Shown piece after piece: positions 21,437-32,884 of a stretch of 64,000 bases of DNA. Position numbers and translations under genes: made by a program. Source of the DNA: Tetmemena sp. SeJ-2015 (taxonomy: Eukaryota; Ciliophora; Spirotrichea; Sporadotrichida; Oxytrichidae). The notes below the pieces were generated by a model. The model did no database searches. It saw only the letters and a program-made list of their open reading frames with translations, and had not been told where the DNA came from. Positions within the stretch are counted from its first letter, which is position 1. The number at the start of each line of letters is the position of its first letter. The stretch lies in NCBI GenBank assembly GCA_027382625.1, contig JAJKFJ010021710.1:1-64000 (forward strand), in the 5' to 3' direction.

Positions 21437-23039
21437 CTTTTTTAATTAAATTTATTCTATCTGACTAAAATCATCAAGTAGCAGAAATTTTATTTTTCCT
21501 AATTTTAAAAAAAAATTATTATGGATGGTTAATCATGAGAAATATTACAAATTAAAAAAATGATATCCTTTGAAATTATTGGCACAGAAAATTAAATTGC
21601 TCACATTTAATTTATATAAGATTCGGAGCTTTAAAAAATTTTGATTTTAAAGAAAAAAATAAAATTTCCCCTGAAAGAAGCATAGTATTAACTAAATAAT
21701 TTGGATTCTTTGAAGGGAATCATTTTATGATTTCTAAACTCATTTTTAAAAACAAAACTTATCAGGGGAAGAAAAATAATATGTTGATCTAATTTAAAAC
21801 TTTTATCAATCTTGAGGACAAAGAATAATTTTGTAAATATATTGCTAGATCTTTAAAAGAAGATAAGTTTATAATATTTGAAAGAATGAATTATAAATTT
21901 CAATAAGATTTAAGGATTCTTTGAGTGAGTTACGAGATGAGAGACTCTTAAACATATAATTTAAAATAGAAGCATTATCAACACGAACGTGTAAACAAGG
22001 TATTTCAGATACGAATTTATTTCTCAATCTAAATTTATAGAATTAGTCTCTCATCATCAAATATTTTATATCTTCAAATCTTTAAGTCTTTATTCCTTTT
22101 ATTCTTCTAAATATGTAAATTTGCAAAATTAAAAAAGTTTATATTATAATTACAAGAGCAAAAATATTTTAAAGATTAAAAACAAATATTAAAATTTAGT
22201 AAGCAATAATTCCTAATATTTCTCTAATCCTTTACCTAAATTATTGGATATAAAAATCTTTCCAGTTAAATTGTTGAGAAAAGTGAATTTATATTTTAAA
22301 TTGAGAAATAAAAGATAATTAATCATCTTAATTATGGACTATTAACTAACTAACTTTAAACTAATTTTTAAAAAACCTCGCTTCAGAAATCTATCATTCA
22401 ATTTTAGTCACTACTGAATCTGCCAATATTTAAACTGCCTAATATACCTAAAAATATATTAATAATGGAAAATTACAATTAGGCATAAATTTAATTTTAG
22501 ATTATATCTAACTCAATTTAGGAAGTTAGAAAGTATAAATCGATATTGCAATTGAATTTTTTGGGTAAAACAAGAATGAAGATTTCTCATTTTTGTCAGG
22601 GTTTTTAAAAGGTTAATGAATTATATGGAGAAAAATTAGATAGTAAAATTTTTTCTAGAATCCTCAAAAAAATTATTAAAAATTAATTTATTAACATTAA
22701 CTTAATTTATAAACTTAAATTTTAGAGTATATCACAAATACAATTAAAATTAAAGTTCAATTTTTATGTTTTTGTTTAAAAAATGTTAAGCATAAACTAT
22801 TTATATATTATAAAGATAATTATTTTTTAATTGTTAAACTTATTTAATTTTTATTTTCTTTGTATAATAATTCTTGCTATTCTACGTTTTAAAATACTAG
22901 CTATAAATAACTTCCCTTAAAATGCTGAATAAAATCTCTAAATTTATAAAATTTGAAGCACTTTAAATTTCTTATAAGTGAACTTTAATACTTTAAAAAT
23001 ATATTAACAACTCATTCTTAAATAAGATTTATTTTGAAT
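21437..23039. other. AT-rich spacer between paralogues
   Basis: More than 1.5 kb of very AT-rich DNA with no supportable gene or repeat family. The first MDS of paralogue A may lie here unrecognised. Confidence 0.45.
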
Positions 23040-26000
23040 TAGTTTGACTATCTAGGATTGACTTCTTCCTTTTCTTATTCAGCCTTGTGGCGTCTTGAGT
23101 GTTCAAGCTCATGATGGTCCTATTCGTGAAGACATCGCTCTTATCTAGTTGAGAAAGATCCAGTGGGTTTTAAAACTTTTTACCTTTTTAAGGGTCTTTG
23201 AGTGCCACGCTATCCAGAAGTTAGCTCTCAATCATGGATCTGGAGTATAAAGAGAGCTGCTACTGCTGCTTCAAAAGGTTGTTGTCATTATCACTTATCA
23301 ATTAGTCTATCAGCTTCAGCCTTCGAGGGGACTCCTCTCCTTTCTTCACTAGATAAATTAAAACTGGAATTCAAAGCAAGGAAAATAAATTATTAGATCT
23401 TCAACCTGCTCTGTGATATTGAAGTCATAAGGAGATATATGAAAGTGAATAAATGATTTTGAAGTCATCAGCTATTTCCTTTAAATTTATAGTTTAAGAG
23501 CTCAAAAGCGTCTTGGACCGTAGAATATTGCCGCCTAATTTTAGCGAGGTTTGAAGAGGCTATACATTATCAATACATATAAATGTCTTACATCAAGAGA
23601 CAGGATATTTGCGTTTAAAAATGGAATGAAACAATAAATTAATATAATGTATCTTTGATTTTTAAATGCAAATAACTTAGAAAAATAATTCTCAAGCTAA
23701 CTAAATAGAATATATTTTTAATTTATTAGCCATAATCTATTAAACATTTATGTTAAATTTTTGAATAAATAAAAATATATCCTCTAATTTAAACAAAATT
23801 TAGCAAAATACACTACTTTACTATTTATTAAATTGAATGAGATTTCTCTCAAAATCATTTAAAGTCAACTGTCCAAGAGCCTCTGCCGTTCTCGTCTTTT
23901 TTATGAACCGAACTACGTCGAATTAAATATATATATATGAGGAAAATTTTAATTTAAAATTCTTTTTGGAGCTAATTTATTCCCTTTTATACCAAGATGT
24001 CTTAAAATACTTAAATTTAATTGGAGACAAAATTTTATCTTCTTTTCTTTTTCTGAATAAACATGGGAGAATGATAAAATTAAAATGGTTGCAAGTATAC
24101 CTCTCACCAAAAATTGAGAGGTCGAGAATTCAAGCTTAGTTGAGTTCTTTATCCTCTCTCTTATCATGTGCAGCCTTCTCTGAGAAACCAAGCTATAATA
24201 AAAATTATATATTTATATGATGAGCTTGGAACTTTCTTGAGGGGACTTTTGAAATTTTTATTGTGTTTAGTTATCTCTGAAGTGTTGAAGCCATCCGCAG
24301 CAGTCTGGACTTTCCTTGAGCCGTCTACAGTTGAATTTTCAAAAGCTGGGAGTAACTCCTTCTTTGACTTTTTCTTTTTCCTATTAGATTGCTCCGCCCT
24401 CTGCTCCTCTTTCTCTTAGTTCAAATTAATGTATGTATTTATTCAGAAAATATATTTGTTTCTAATAATAATCTGAAAATAAACTTCCCTTTTGAGTTTC
24501 TAATAATATTTGGTCTTATAGAGATGTTTATAAATAGTTAAGGGCAGGTTGCATAATGCCATCGTTTCTGAAATTAAAATAAGAACGAGCTAAATATATC
24601 GCTAGGTCGCGAGCTATGCAACTTATCAGAACCATAGTCCTTAAAGGTAAACAAACAAATGAGATTTCTCTCTACAAAAATAATTTTAGTAATTTCACCA
24701 TATTTATACTTTGAATTGCTAAAGGTAAATTTGTATTTTGTTTTTAAGTTTAGAAATTACTCCAGCTGCTTCTTCATCTTTTTGGAAAGGGTCTTTTTAA
24801 TAAGGATATTTAAGTATATTATCTGCTCCCTGTTTTAATGACTTTTCAGACCGCACCAAAAACAATTTCTTCATCATTCATAAACAAAAATTTAACACAA
24901 AATATAGCAAATTAAAAAAACCTAATGAAGGTCTCAAATTAATCTCAAAATTATTTTAGATTATTTATTGATTACCATTTTTTGGAACTGATTTAATTGT
25001 TTCTAAGAATAAATGCACAATAAGCTAAAGAAATAACCTAAATTTACAATTAAAAGGTAATGCTAAGATAAATAAATGAGTAGAAACTATATTAGATAAT
25101 TTTAATGAAGTGAAATATAAACTTATTTTCGATAAATAAAATTTTAAAATCTTCTCACTAGCACCAATATTTTAATTTATTTTAGGTTTTAAAATTATTG
25201 TATAAATTGACAAGAAGTAAACTCAAGAGAAGATTAATAGTTTATATTTTTAAAATTGAAGTTAGTTTAAAGCTTCTTCTGTATTCTCTTAATACAAAGA
25301 ATAATGTATAAATAATCTTAGTAAGGAGTCCGAAGAAAAGCATAATGGTAGACGAGAAGCCTCCTGTCTGAGAGAGTGCATCTATAACATTGAAGTTTGT
25401 CCTTTAAATAGTTTGTACGCCCTCTGCTTGCGAAATATACACATTAATAAGAACTTAGTCGTATCTCGTTCTCGTGTCTCCATAATCTTAAATCTCCTAT
25501 TTATCCTTTTTGTTTATAATCAAATTACATGGTTGTGTAGGTAAGGTTTTATCTGTCTTTAAAAAAAAAAGTATTTAAAATGGGACATGTTATCTTAAAT
25601 TTATGCTTTCTTATACTCCTCATTGAATTAAATATGCTTGCTCATTTTAAAACTCAGATTAAAAATGACAAATTATTTAAATTGGATACAAATCTACTTT
25701 AGAAATAAGTAGCCGTATCTACATTTAAACAGAAAATTGATTAATTTCAAATCTTAGCGATAGAATTCAAAAATGCTTAAGGTATTATAGTATCATGGAG
25801 AAATATAATCGATTCATTTTGTAAAATTAAGCATAAAAATCAATCCCTCCTTATAAAATAGAGTCATAGCCAGAGTACAACCAAGAATCTTGCAAGTTAA
25901 CAATCTGCTTTTAAATTTTGTAGAAGAACATCTTTACATCAGTGCCGAGATAGTAGGCGTAGGTCTTTATATAGTACTGAATAGGGTCCTTGAAAGAGGC

Positions 26001-27735
26001 TGATTATAAACAAATTTTATCATTCAATCCAAATGTGAGAATTATTCTAATAGACATTAGAAAAATACAATATATTTATTAAGATTCAAAGTATTGGGTC
26101 ATTTCTGCTACTAATAAGGAAACTAAAAATAAATAAGTGCGTTTATTTTTGTTTTAAACGTCTTAAAGTATGGCATCTGACTCTTGTCTGCTTTTGCATT
26201 GTGCTCCAGGAAAATTCAGATTGCGAAATACGTATTTATAAAAATTAATTTGTTGATTAGATTGAGCAAGTATTAGTTGCAGTAAGTTACTTGATAGAGA
26301 ATAAATCTGTTGAGGTAACTCGCAAACCCTCCTTTGAATGTCAAGTTTTGAGTTTATGGGCACCACCAGTTTGAAGTATTTTTGAAAAATAATTTTAAAT
26401 AACTTTAATTAAATAAATTGTTGTATTATCTTGAGAAAGGCCTTTGAATATAAAAATAGAAGCGTGTGGAAGCGCAACGGTCAATCTAAATAAAAAGAGA
26501 AAATAATTTATGAATCGGTATATAATTGAGTGTGGAGGTTCTAGGGTATTCGCTTCCCTTTTACTGATCCAAAAAAGAGCTGTAGTCTAAGAATTAATCA
26601 TCTTTATTTCATAGATTTATTATAAGAACATCACCGAGAAGTATGTTCAATAATTATTAAATGATTTATTAGTTTATAATTCAAAGATGAAGAATTTAAA
26701 ATTATTATTATTTTCTCCTTAAATAGAAAGATGATAGAAATATATTTTAGAAGCTTATTTGGAAAATTATAAAGCTAATTGCTCGAAGATGTTTCTGTAA
26801 AAATAAAAAAAGTTATAACTTAAGATATTTAATAGCCGTTTTATTAAAAATAATTGGGAGTTTTGTTATCTAAAGAATTTAACCGAATTATTTCTCACAA
26901 ATTGCAACTAAAATAGCAGAATAAGTGATTATTCAAATTTGAGTACATTATAAAATTGGAGTATAAAATTTTAAATTATTAAACAAACTTTAAAATTTAT
27001 AACCTAAATTTTAAGAATTATTTTTGCGTAATGAATTATTTATGTTAATATTTATGTTTGCATGTTTTCATTGGTCATGCTAGTGTTTGTTAAATAATAA
27101 ATAAAAACCTGTTCCTATGTAGCTGAGCTGCACTGCATAGTCGAATTCATCCAAAGTGAATACACAATTTAACCATTAAATACGTTGTCTCTCACATCGT
27201 TATACAGATCTTTGACTCAAATAATAAATTACTTTTTTAAAACGATTTTTTAAAAAAATAAAAAAATTAATGGAGAACCAACTTTAATAAGACAATCCTT
27301 GATAAAAAAAAAATTACTTTAAAATAGACTAAGTTTAATTTAAAATTACTATAGCATATTCATTCTCATTAATTAACTTTATTAAATTTTATAATCCTAT
27401 AATTATTGTTTGACGTAGTAGGTATTGAAATAAAGATAAAACAATTTCAAATTATTATTATTAATATTGTTGATTGTATACTACGTTTAGTTTATAGCTT
27501 TGTCCAGTTATTGATGATGCAAATATATTTATTTATTTGTGTAATTAAAAACTATTTCAATAGACAAAGAAGAAAGAGAGCACGCCGAGTGTGGAGAATA
27601 TTGTCATGATGCCTCCAAAGGTGGACTGGTAGGTTACTTCTCTCTTGAAGGCGAGGGAGACTGGAAATCCATACTTGTCTATCTTCTTCACCTTATCGTT
27701 TAGGAAGTAGGAGAACCGAGACCCGAAGAAATTTT
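23040..27735 (-). CDS. ciliate two-span membrane protein, paralogue B
   Basis: Read from about 27,735 downward, with the same segment order as paralogue A: FFGSRFSYFLNDKVKKIDKY, VTYQSTFGGIMTIFSTLGVL, VKDLYNDVRDNVFTLDEFDY, IDRCASTRFYFYI, VCELPQQIYSLSSNLL, YYIKTYAYYLGTDVKMFFYK, TIQRTNFNVIDALSQTGGF, STIMLFFGLLTK. The tail contains EKEEQRAEQSNRKKKKSKKE, VVRFIKKTRTAEALGQLTLN and LSQLDKSDVFTNR. TAA/TAG codons serve as Gln throughout. IESs are often at the same places as in A but differ in length and pointer. No clear TGA stop is visible after SILDSQTN near 23,045, so the 3' end may coincide with the macronuclear chromosome end. The start codon is not identified. Confidence 0.7.
27159..27183 (-). 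other. IES in paralogue B, pointer GTATT
   Basis: Plus copies AATAC at 27159-27163 and 27179-27183. Removing 20 bp gives VRDNVFTLDEFDYAVQLSY in frame. It sits at the same codon as the GTCTTTAGTC IES of paralogue A but is less than half as long. Confidence 0.85.
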
Positions 27736-28138
27736 TAAACTTTCCTTTTAAAATAAAAAAAAAAAATTTAAGCTTTTAAATTTAAAAAGTGAAAAAGGCT
27801 AAGAGGTTTAATAAAATAATTAAAAAAAATATTAGCGAGAGTTAGAATATTAAAGCTCTAAAAAGAGATGTAAAACAGCTTTTTCGTTTTATCATATTTA
27901 ATATTCACTCGCTAAATTGACTTTCGCAAGAAAAGCATTTACAATATTTAAATTAGGAGAGCAAATATAAATTATCAAATAGTGTAAATTGGAATTCTTG
28001 ATCTTTAAAAAGAGTGATAATAAATAAAATTATCCTATGTTGCTGTGAAGAAGATAGATATTAATAAATTTAAGTTGAAGTAAAAGCTAAAGAGATAAAA
28101 ATTGCTGGAAAGTTTAGAAGAACTTAGTATTATTTGAT
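27736..28138. other. AT-rich spacer
   Basis: No gene supported; it lies between paralogue B and the inverted-repeat element. Confidence 0.4.
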
Positions 28139-28250
28139 TTAGTAAAAATAGAGAGAATTTGGAGGGTAATAAAAAGTTTAATCAATCCTCGCTCGATCTT
28201 ATTATTGCTCAATTAGTAATCTATTATTTGATATTTAAAACATAAACTTT
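28139..28250 (+). repeat. left terminal inverted repeat
   Basis: Pairs with 31402-31512. The only mismatch in the first 90 bp I could see is near 28210 (C versus G); beyond 28,230 the match weakens. Confidence 0.85.
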
Positions 28251-28438
28251 TAAAACCAGCACAACATGAAACTAGAGGCCGAATCTAAAAGACTTAGATA
28301 AAAATGTAAGAAACCTAAGAATCCTCTATAATAAATAAACTTCATATTTATCTCTAAAAAAATGTTCTTTTAAAAACTTTGACTCTTTAACCAATAATCT
28401 AATCTTATTTCTAATACAAACTTTAAAGTTCATAAAAC

Positions 28439-28654
28439 ATGAAAATGTTATTATTCATAATCATTTTATCATCCTCATTTATTTCAATTATCCTGAATAT
28501 AAAAGGAATTGGTCATTAGCCAATTTAAATAAGAGTCTTTATTCATTTTATTGGAAAGACAGATTAAGGCCAGAGTAAGTTATCTTAGCGAATATAACAC
28601 TATATCTAATTTTTATTGAACTTTATCATCATTCAATCGAAGAAGAAAAAGTGA
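28439..28654 (+). CDS. small predicted secreted protein, 71 aa, inside the element
   Basis: ATG at 28439, TGA at 28652-28654, with TAA/TAG as Gln. The N-terminus MKMLLFIIILSSSFISIIL looks like a signal peptide or membrane anchor; the rest is basic at its end (IIIQSKKKK). It ends just before the 36-bp palindrome. No family recognised, and AT-rich DNA can give such a frame by chance; it could also be the first segment of a longer gene in the element. Confidence 0.4.
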
Positions 28655-28682
28655 TTGTATTTAAAAAAATTTTAGTAATCAT

Positions 28683-28718
28683 CGCGCGGAAATTCCGCGC
28701 GCGCGGAATTTCCGCGCG
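28683..28718. repeat. 36-bp perfect GC-rich palindrome
   Basis: Two near-identical 17-18-bp units around GGAAATTCC and GGAATTTCC flanked by CGCGC runs. All 18 base pairs match outward from the centre (28700/28701). It is almost the only long GC tract in this AT-rich area, so selection or a mobile-element function is likely. Confidence 0.9.
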
Positions 28719-29639
28719 GTGTTAATATTTATATTCAAATGAGATAATTAGCAAAGGAAGAAAATTTTGATACCTTTCCCAAAAAATTTTTAATTAAAAG
28801 ACATTATAACTTTTTAAACTAGACTAATTCTTTTCTTTTAACTAATTTATCGATGGGGAAAAAATTTTAAAGCACTTTTTATGAATGAGCATATTTTCTT
28901 ATTAGCTTCTTTTTTTTTTACTCACAAACTGATATCAATTAATTCAGAAAACCTTTTCAACTATTTAAAAGTGCTTTCAGAACTCATTCATAAATTTGAT
29001 ATTTTTTTCTCAAACTATGATCAAGCACTTTTTTGTTGCAAGAAATAAATTTATGATCTCACATTAGTAAATCAAAAGTTTCTCAAGAAACTTTATTTAG
29101 ATGATGTGGATGAGTTAAATTGAGTACCGGATATCATTCCATAAAAAAATTCACAGATTATATCATATAACTTTCTTCTCTCACATGGGCTTATCAAAAT
29201 AATTCTTTAAAACTTATTCGGTTTTTCCCGATTCGCAATTAAAGAAACTGAAAGTAAAATCGTAAGACTACGAAAATCACAATTGTGACTGGCGATTAAA
29301 AAGTCATATCATAAAAAAATGAAAATTATTTATGAGAACTCATTTATGCTTAAGGTATCAACAAGACTCAAATTAGACTTTAAAATAAAAAATGAAAATG
29401 CTGTTGCACAAGATTATATTATATGCCAAATAAAGTTTAGCAGTCAATTACAGTAATCCTATGCTAAAAGGGTGAGAACATTTCTATATTAATGAAAAAT
29501 CGATTGACTCAAATAAAAAACATTTTTGGGTTCCTCCATGGAAGAAATAAAATGATCACAACCAAAAATTAACTATGATTAAATAATCACAGAGACTATT
29601 TTATCAATTCTCCAAGATCAGAAATAGAGAACAGAAATG

Positions 29640-29760
29640 CCTCCCAGATCAGAAAAAATCACAAAAAATCACAAAAAATCACAAATAATCACAAAAAAAA
29701 AACCAAATCCAAAAAAAAAAACAAAGCCCAAAAAAAAATCACAAACTAAATTTCAAAAAT
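29640..29760 (+). repeat. A-rich low-complexity tract
   Basis: Repeats of AATCACAAAA with runs of 8-11 A. Probably replication slippage; no function inferred. Confidence 0.7.
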
Positions 29761-29902
29761 TTTTAATTGAAAAGGAAAATCTTGGCCCCTAATTTTGGAA
29801 ATTAGTAAATCAAAGCTATTTACTATATGAAATTTAAAAGGGGTTTAAAAAAATAATTTTCCCCAAATAGGCTTCAAAATAATTTTTGGAATTCAATAAA
29901 AG

Positions 29903-30313
29903 GTGCTAACAAATTTCGAGCAATCACATGAGGGCAGCATTGATAAGATTGTAAAAAGATTGGATCTTCAAATCTCTCTCTCCACTTCAGGTTCAAGTAA
30001 GCTCACTTCATGCACTTCACTCAAATATATAATCAAACAAATAACTTTAGAGATTTGTATATCGAGTAAAAATATTTGTGATTTTTTTCAAACTTATTTT
30101 CAGAGAGAAAAATTCGGTGCCCTCAAGCTCATGAAGCTATCATCTAACTAGCTCAAAGACAGATGACAGAAGCAGGACCCTCCTCCAGGTGCATCACTAA
30201 ATATATTCACGAACTTTGAAAATCATGATTAAGCTCAGAAGTATCCTTCGCAATCAAACGTTCTTATGATTGATACCTCTGGTAGCATCCTCATAATTCC
30301 GAACAAAGAATGA
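29903..30313 (+). CDS. coding-like segments inside the element, 3' part of an unknown gene
   Basis: Plus-strand frame beginning around NFEQSHEGSIDKIVKRLDLQ and closing with YPSQSNVLMIDTSGSILI then IPNKE and TGA (30311-30313). The parts are not in one frame: an AT-rich piece around 30,030-30,100 and a TGA near 30,162 suggest an IES or decay. Charged and Ser-rich; no family recognised. Confidence 0.35.
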
Positions 30314-30524
30314 CTTATACAATATCACTGTGAATGAAATTTAACTTTTGATAAAAAATCTCTTAAGAGATAATCCAAGCTTAATAAGTTTATTCACACT
30401 TAATTAATAAACTGTCTTATAAATAATATTAGCAAATAATTTTGCGATAAGTTTCTGTGATTTATTTTTCGTTCGATTCAGCTGCTCTTTCTTTTTTCCT
30501 CTTTTTTTATTTTGCAAATTGAGA

Positions 30525-30655
30525 AGTAGATTATAACTAATCTAAAGGATTGGGAGTAAGACAGTGCAAGTTATGCAAATTCATAAGGCATTCTTGCAAA
30601 ATTTCTTATATCATTTGATTAGATGGACTCTGAAGTTAGCATTGATGGTAAAGTT
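30525..30655 (+). CDS. coding-like segment inside the element
   Basis: Frame with two in-frame TAG/TAA Gln codons: QIEKQIITNLKDWEQDSASY then ILAKFLISFDQMDSEVSIDG, ending in GGTAAAG, which may be a splice donor. No start, stop or pointer partner identified. Confidence 0.35.
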
Positions 30656-30953
30656 TTTTTTTTGAATATTTCAAGAGCTGCTATAAAAATTCAATAAGAA
30701 TTTCCATGTATCTAAAGCTTATGAGTAAGATGTAAATTTCTATCTCAATTTCTACGAGTAATGATACATACTATGACCAGACCAAAGGTTAGTTTGAACT
30801 AATTTGCAGATCTAATAAGTAAATAAAAAATAAAAAATTTTACAAAAAATTTATTTTGATTTCTTCCTAAAGCATAAGTATGATTTTCATTGTAGCTAAA
30901 GAATAATATTATCTCTATATTATTGAGTTAAGCAATTGAAAATATTGAAGCCT

Positions 30954-30976
30954 ACCGCGCGGAATTTCCGCGTGGT
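30954..30976. repeat. 23-bp GC-rich near-palindrome
   Basis: ACCGCGCGG-AATTT-CCGCGTGGT with one mismatched pair. It is the same unit as half of the 36-bp palindrome at 28683-28718. Its outer edge is about 536 bp from the right end of the element; the left palindrome is about 544 bp from the left end. Confidence 0.85.
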
Positions 30977-31401
30977 AACTTTAAGACATATATGAATTAT
31001 TAAAATCTTTCTTTGAGGATCTAAGAAAAAATAATTGAAAATAATGATGCTTTTAAATAAATACTTATTAAGTCTTTTCTCATATTCATCGACATATAAA
31101 ACTCTCATGCTAATTTTAGTTTATATTTCAAGTAAAAACCAAAGCATAATTATCATAAATTAATTAACTTCAAGGAAGGAAAATGAAATTAAATGAAAGG
31201 AAAGTACTTTTTACTTTCAAATTAAAATTGCTATTAATTGAAGAAATAATTGTTCATATAAGAACATGAGAAAAAGGTGAACAGATAATTTTTCAAAATA
31301 TTATTAGATACCCATTTATTATTATTGTATTCATAGATTACTTACTTTATTAAATTAGTATCCTCGATTGTTTTTCTTTGTTCATGCTGTGTAGGTTCAG
31401 A

Positions 31402-31512
31402 AAATTTATGTTTTATAAATGAAATAATAGATTACTAATTCAGCAATAATAAGATCGAGCGAGGATTGATTAAACTTTTTATTACCCTCCAAATTCTCTC
31501 TATTTTTACTAA
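31402..31512 (-). repeat. right terminal inverted repeat
   Basis: Inverse copy of 28139-28250. Confidence 0.85.
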
Positions 31513-31612
31513 TTGAAGTAATTGAATAGAAAGTTTGTGGCGTCATTTGTTCTATTTACTGTGGGATGCTTCAGTTTTGAGATGCTCTCTTGCAGCTGCA
31601 AAAGCTTTGATT

Positions 31613-32395
31613 TCATTATTTTAAATGACCACCTTCTCTTATAATCAATATGATATATATATATGAGCGCTACAGATTTAATTGCTCTTGGCCTCCTCCC
31701 TGCTTTTCCTTGAGCGAGATTGCTGTTTCAATTGCATGATGATACATCGTGAAGGCCAAAGTCTGATCCTCAATCTTAGGGCCAGGGATCTTTGCGAGCG
31801 CCCACTCGATCCATCTGAAGTCATTCTCTCTGTTGATGAGAGTTCCCGGTCTGAACATTACTGTGTAAGGAAGTCCCACCTCAAACATTCCTCTCTCGGC
31901 CTCTCCTTTAACTTTGGATATCATAGTCCAAGCCTTAGGATCTGCGAATAAAGCTGAAGATATGCGAAATAGTTCACTCCACATTCAATAAATTTTAATG
32001 AAAGAATTATATAATTCCTTAGCGAGATTTGCAAAAGCGATGGGTGTATCTCTCTCTACATGTGCGAACTCTTGCTTGCCAACTTTCTATCTGGACCCAA
32101 GTGTGCTGAAGAAAATATCGTATCCTTCAAGCTCTGACTTCAGCTCACTCAGGTTGTTTAGATTGTCTCTCATGATAAGTTTAATCTTTGGCTTGAATTC
32201 ATCTTAGTTCCATTCATCAAGGGCTCTTCTTCCAATTATGGCAATCTCCAAAAGTTTAAAACTAAAGTAGAAAGGTATAATAATCTCTGAGACTCTTTGA
32301 TCGGCCTTAGCATGTCTAATGATTTCTCTGCCAGTGGCTCCAGACCCTCCGATGATTGCGATCCTCACTAGCTTTTGCGAAATTGACTCCACCAT
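31613..32395 (-). CDS. HTATIP2/TIP30-like NAD(P)-binding oxidoreductase
   Basis: ATG at 32395, TGA at 31615-31613. Rossmann glycine motif IIGGSGATGREI near residue 14, then IGRRALDEWN, YDIFFSTLGS, AHVERDTPIAFANLAKE, VKGEAERGMFEVGLPYTVMF-RPG. This order is typical of atypical short-chain dehydrogenases of the HTATIP2 (TIP30/CC3) family. Two IESs: GAGATT (32243-32248 and 32282-32287; removal gives RVSEIAIIGRRALDEWN) and GAAT (31983-31986 and 32014-32017; removal gives LAKECGVNYFAY). The second, 31 bp, leaves the next part (ISSALFADPKAW) one base out of frame. A further direct repeat TTCGCA nearby would restore the frame but costs conserved residues. Either a small sequence error, a genuine frameshift or a second IES. 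Confidence 0.75.
31983..32017 (-). other. IES, pointer GAAT
   Basis: 31 bp removed, taking out a TGA and yielding the family-typical AKECGVNYFAY. Confidence 0.7.
32243..32287 (-). other. IES, pointer GAGATT
   Basis: 39 bp removed; the frame is open either way, but the insertion splits the conserved strand before IGRRALDEWN. Confidence 0.75.
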
Positions 32396-32884
32396 TTGAA
32401 TTCTGTTAGTAAATACTACTTTATTTTATAGATAATTACCTTACAAAAAAGAAATGCCTTTCAATCAGTTATTAAAAATTTATCAAATTTGGAAATTTAG
32501 CTTCATTGAAAGCAGAAGAGAAAAACAGTTCTTTCATTTATGAAATCCCTTCTTTGCCAATTTTATAATTATTAGAGTCTCTTAAAATATAATTTATTGA
32601 CTTCTTGATAGCTTTAAGTTTAAATTACATCTTAAAAATTAGTTTCCTATTTAAAAATGGACAAAATTATAAATGGAAAAATTAAATATTCTTCTAATTA
32701 CTTCTTAAGTTATTCATATTATTTATACTTGCATGTAATTGATTTAATGAAGATAGAAAATAGAGAATTCATGAATTAAAATTATGCAAAATTAGTTTAA
32801 ATTTTATATTATTCCCAAAATAAAAATTTATGAAAATTGAATCAATGATACCAATAATATTTTGGGAATATATAGGTAGAACAA
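32396..32884. other. AT-rich spacer
   Basis: No supported gene; upstream of the oxidoreductase and probably containing its 5' end and the 3' end of the neighbour. Confidence 0.35.

Larger units (their letters stand above)
28139..31512. mobile_element. 3.4-kb terminal-inverted-repeat element
   Basis: The left end (28139-28229, extending weakly to about 28,250) is repeated in inverse orientation at the right end (31512 back to about 31,422). The match is close to perfect for about 90 bp, starting TTAGTAAAAATAGAGAG. Inside each end, about 540 bp in, lies a GC-rich palindrome. The body has plus-strand coding-like stretches but no transposase motif that I recognise. The C4A4-type ends of telomere-bearing (TBE) elements are absent, so it is not that class. 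No target-site duplication is clear (flanks GAT and TTG). It could be a non-autonomous transposon or an inverted-repeat-bounded germline-limited segment. Confidence 0.7.

Noticed and set aside
23202..23396. Plus-strand open frame
   Set aside because: The minus strand encodes ESPRRLKLIDQLISDN, which aligns with paralogue A, so the plus frame is a shadow.
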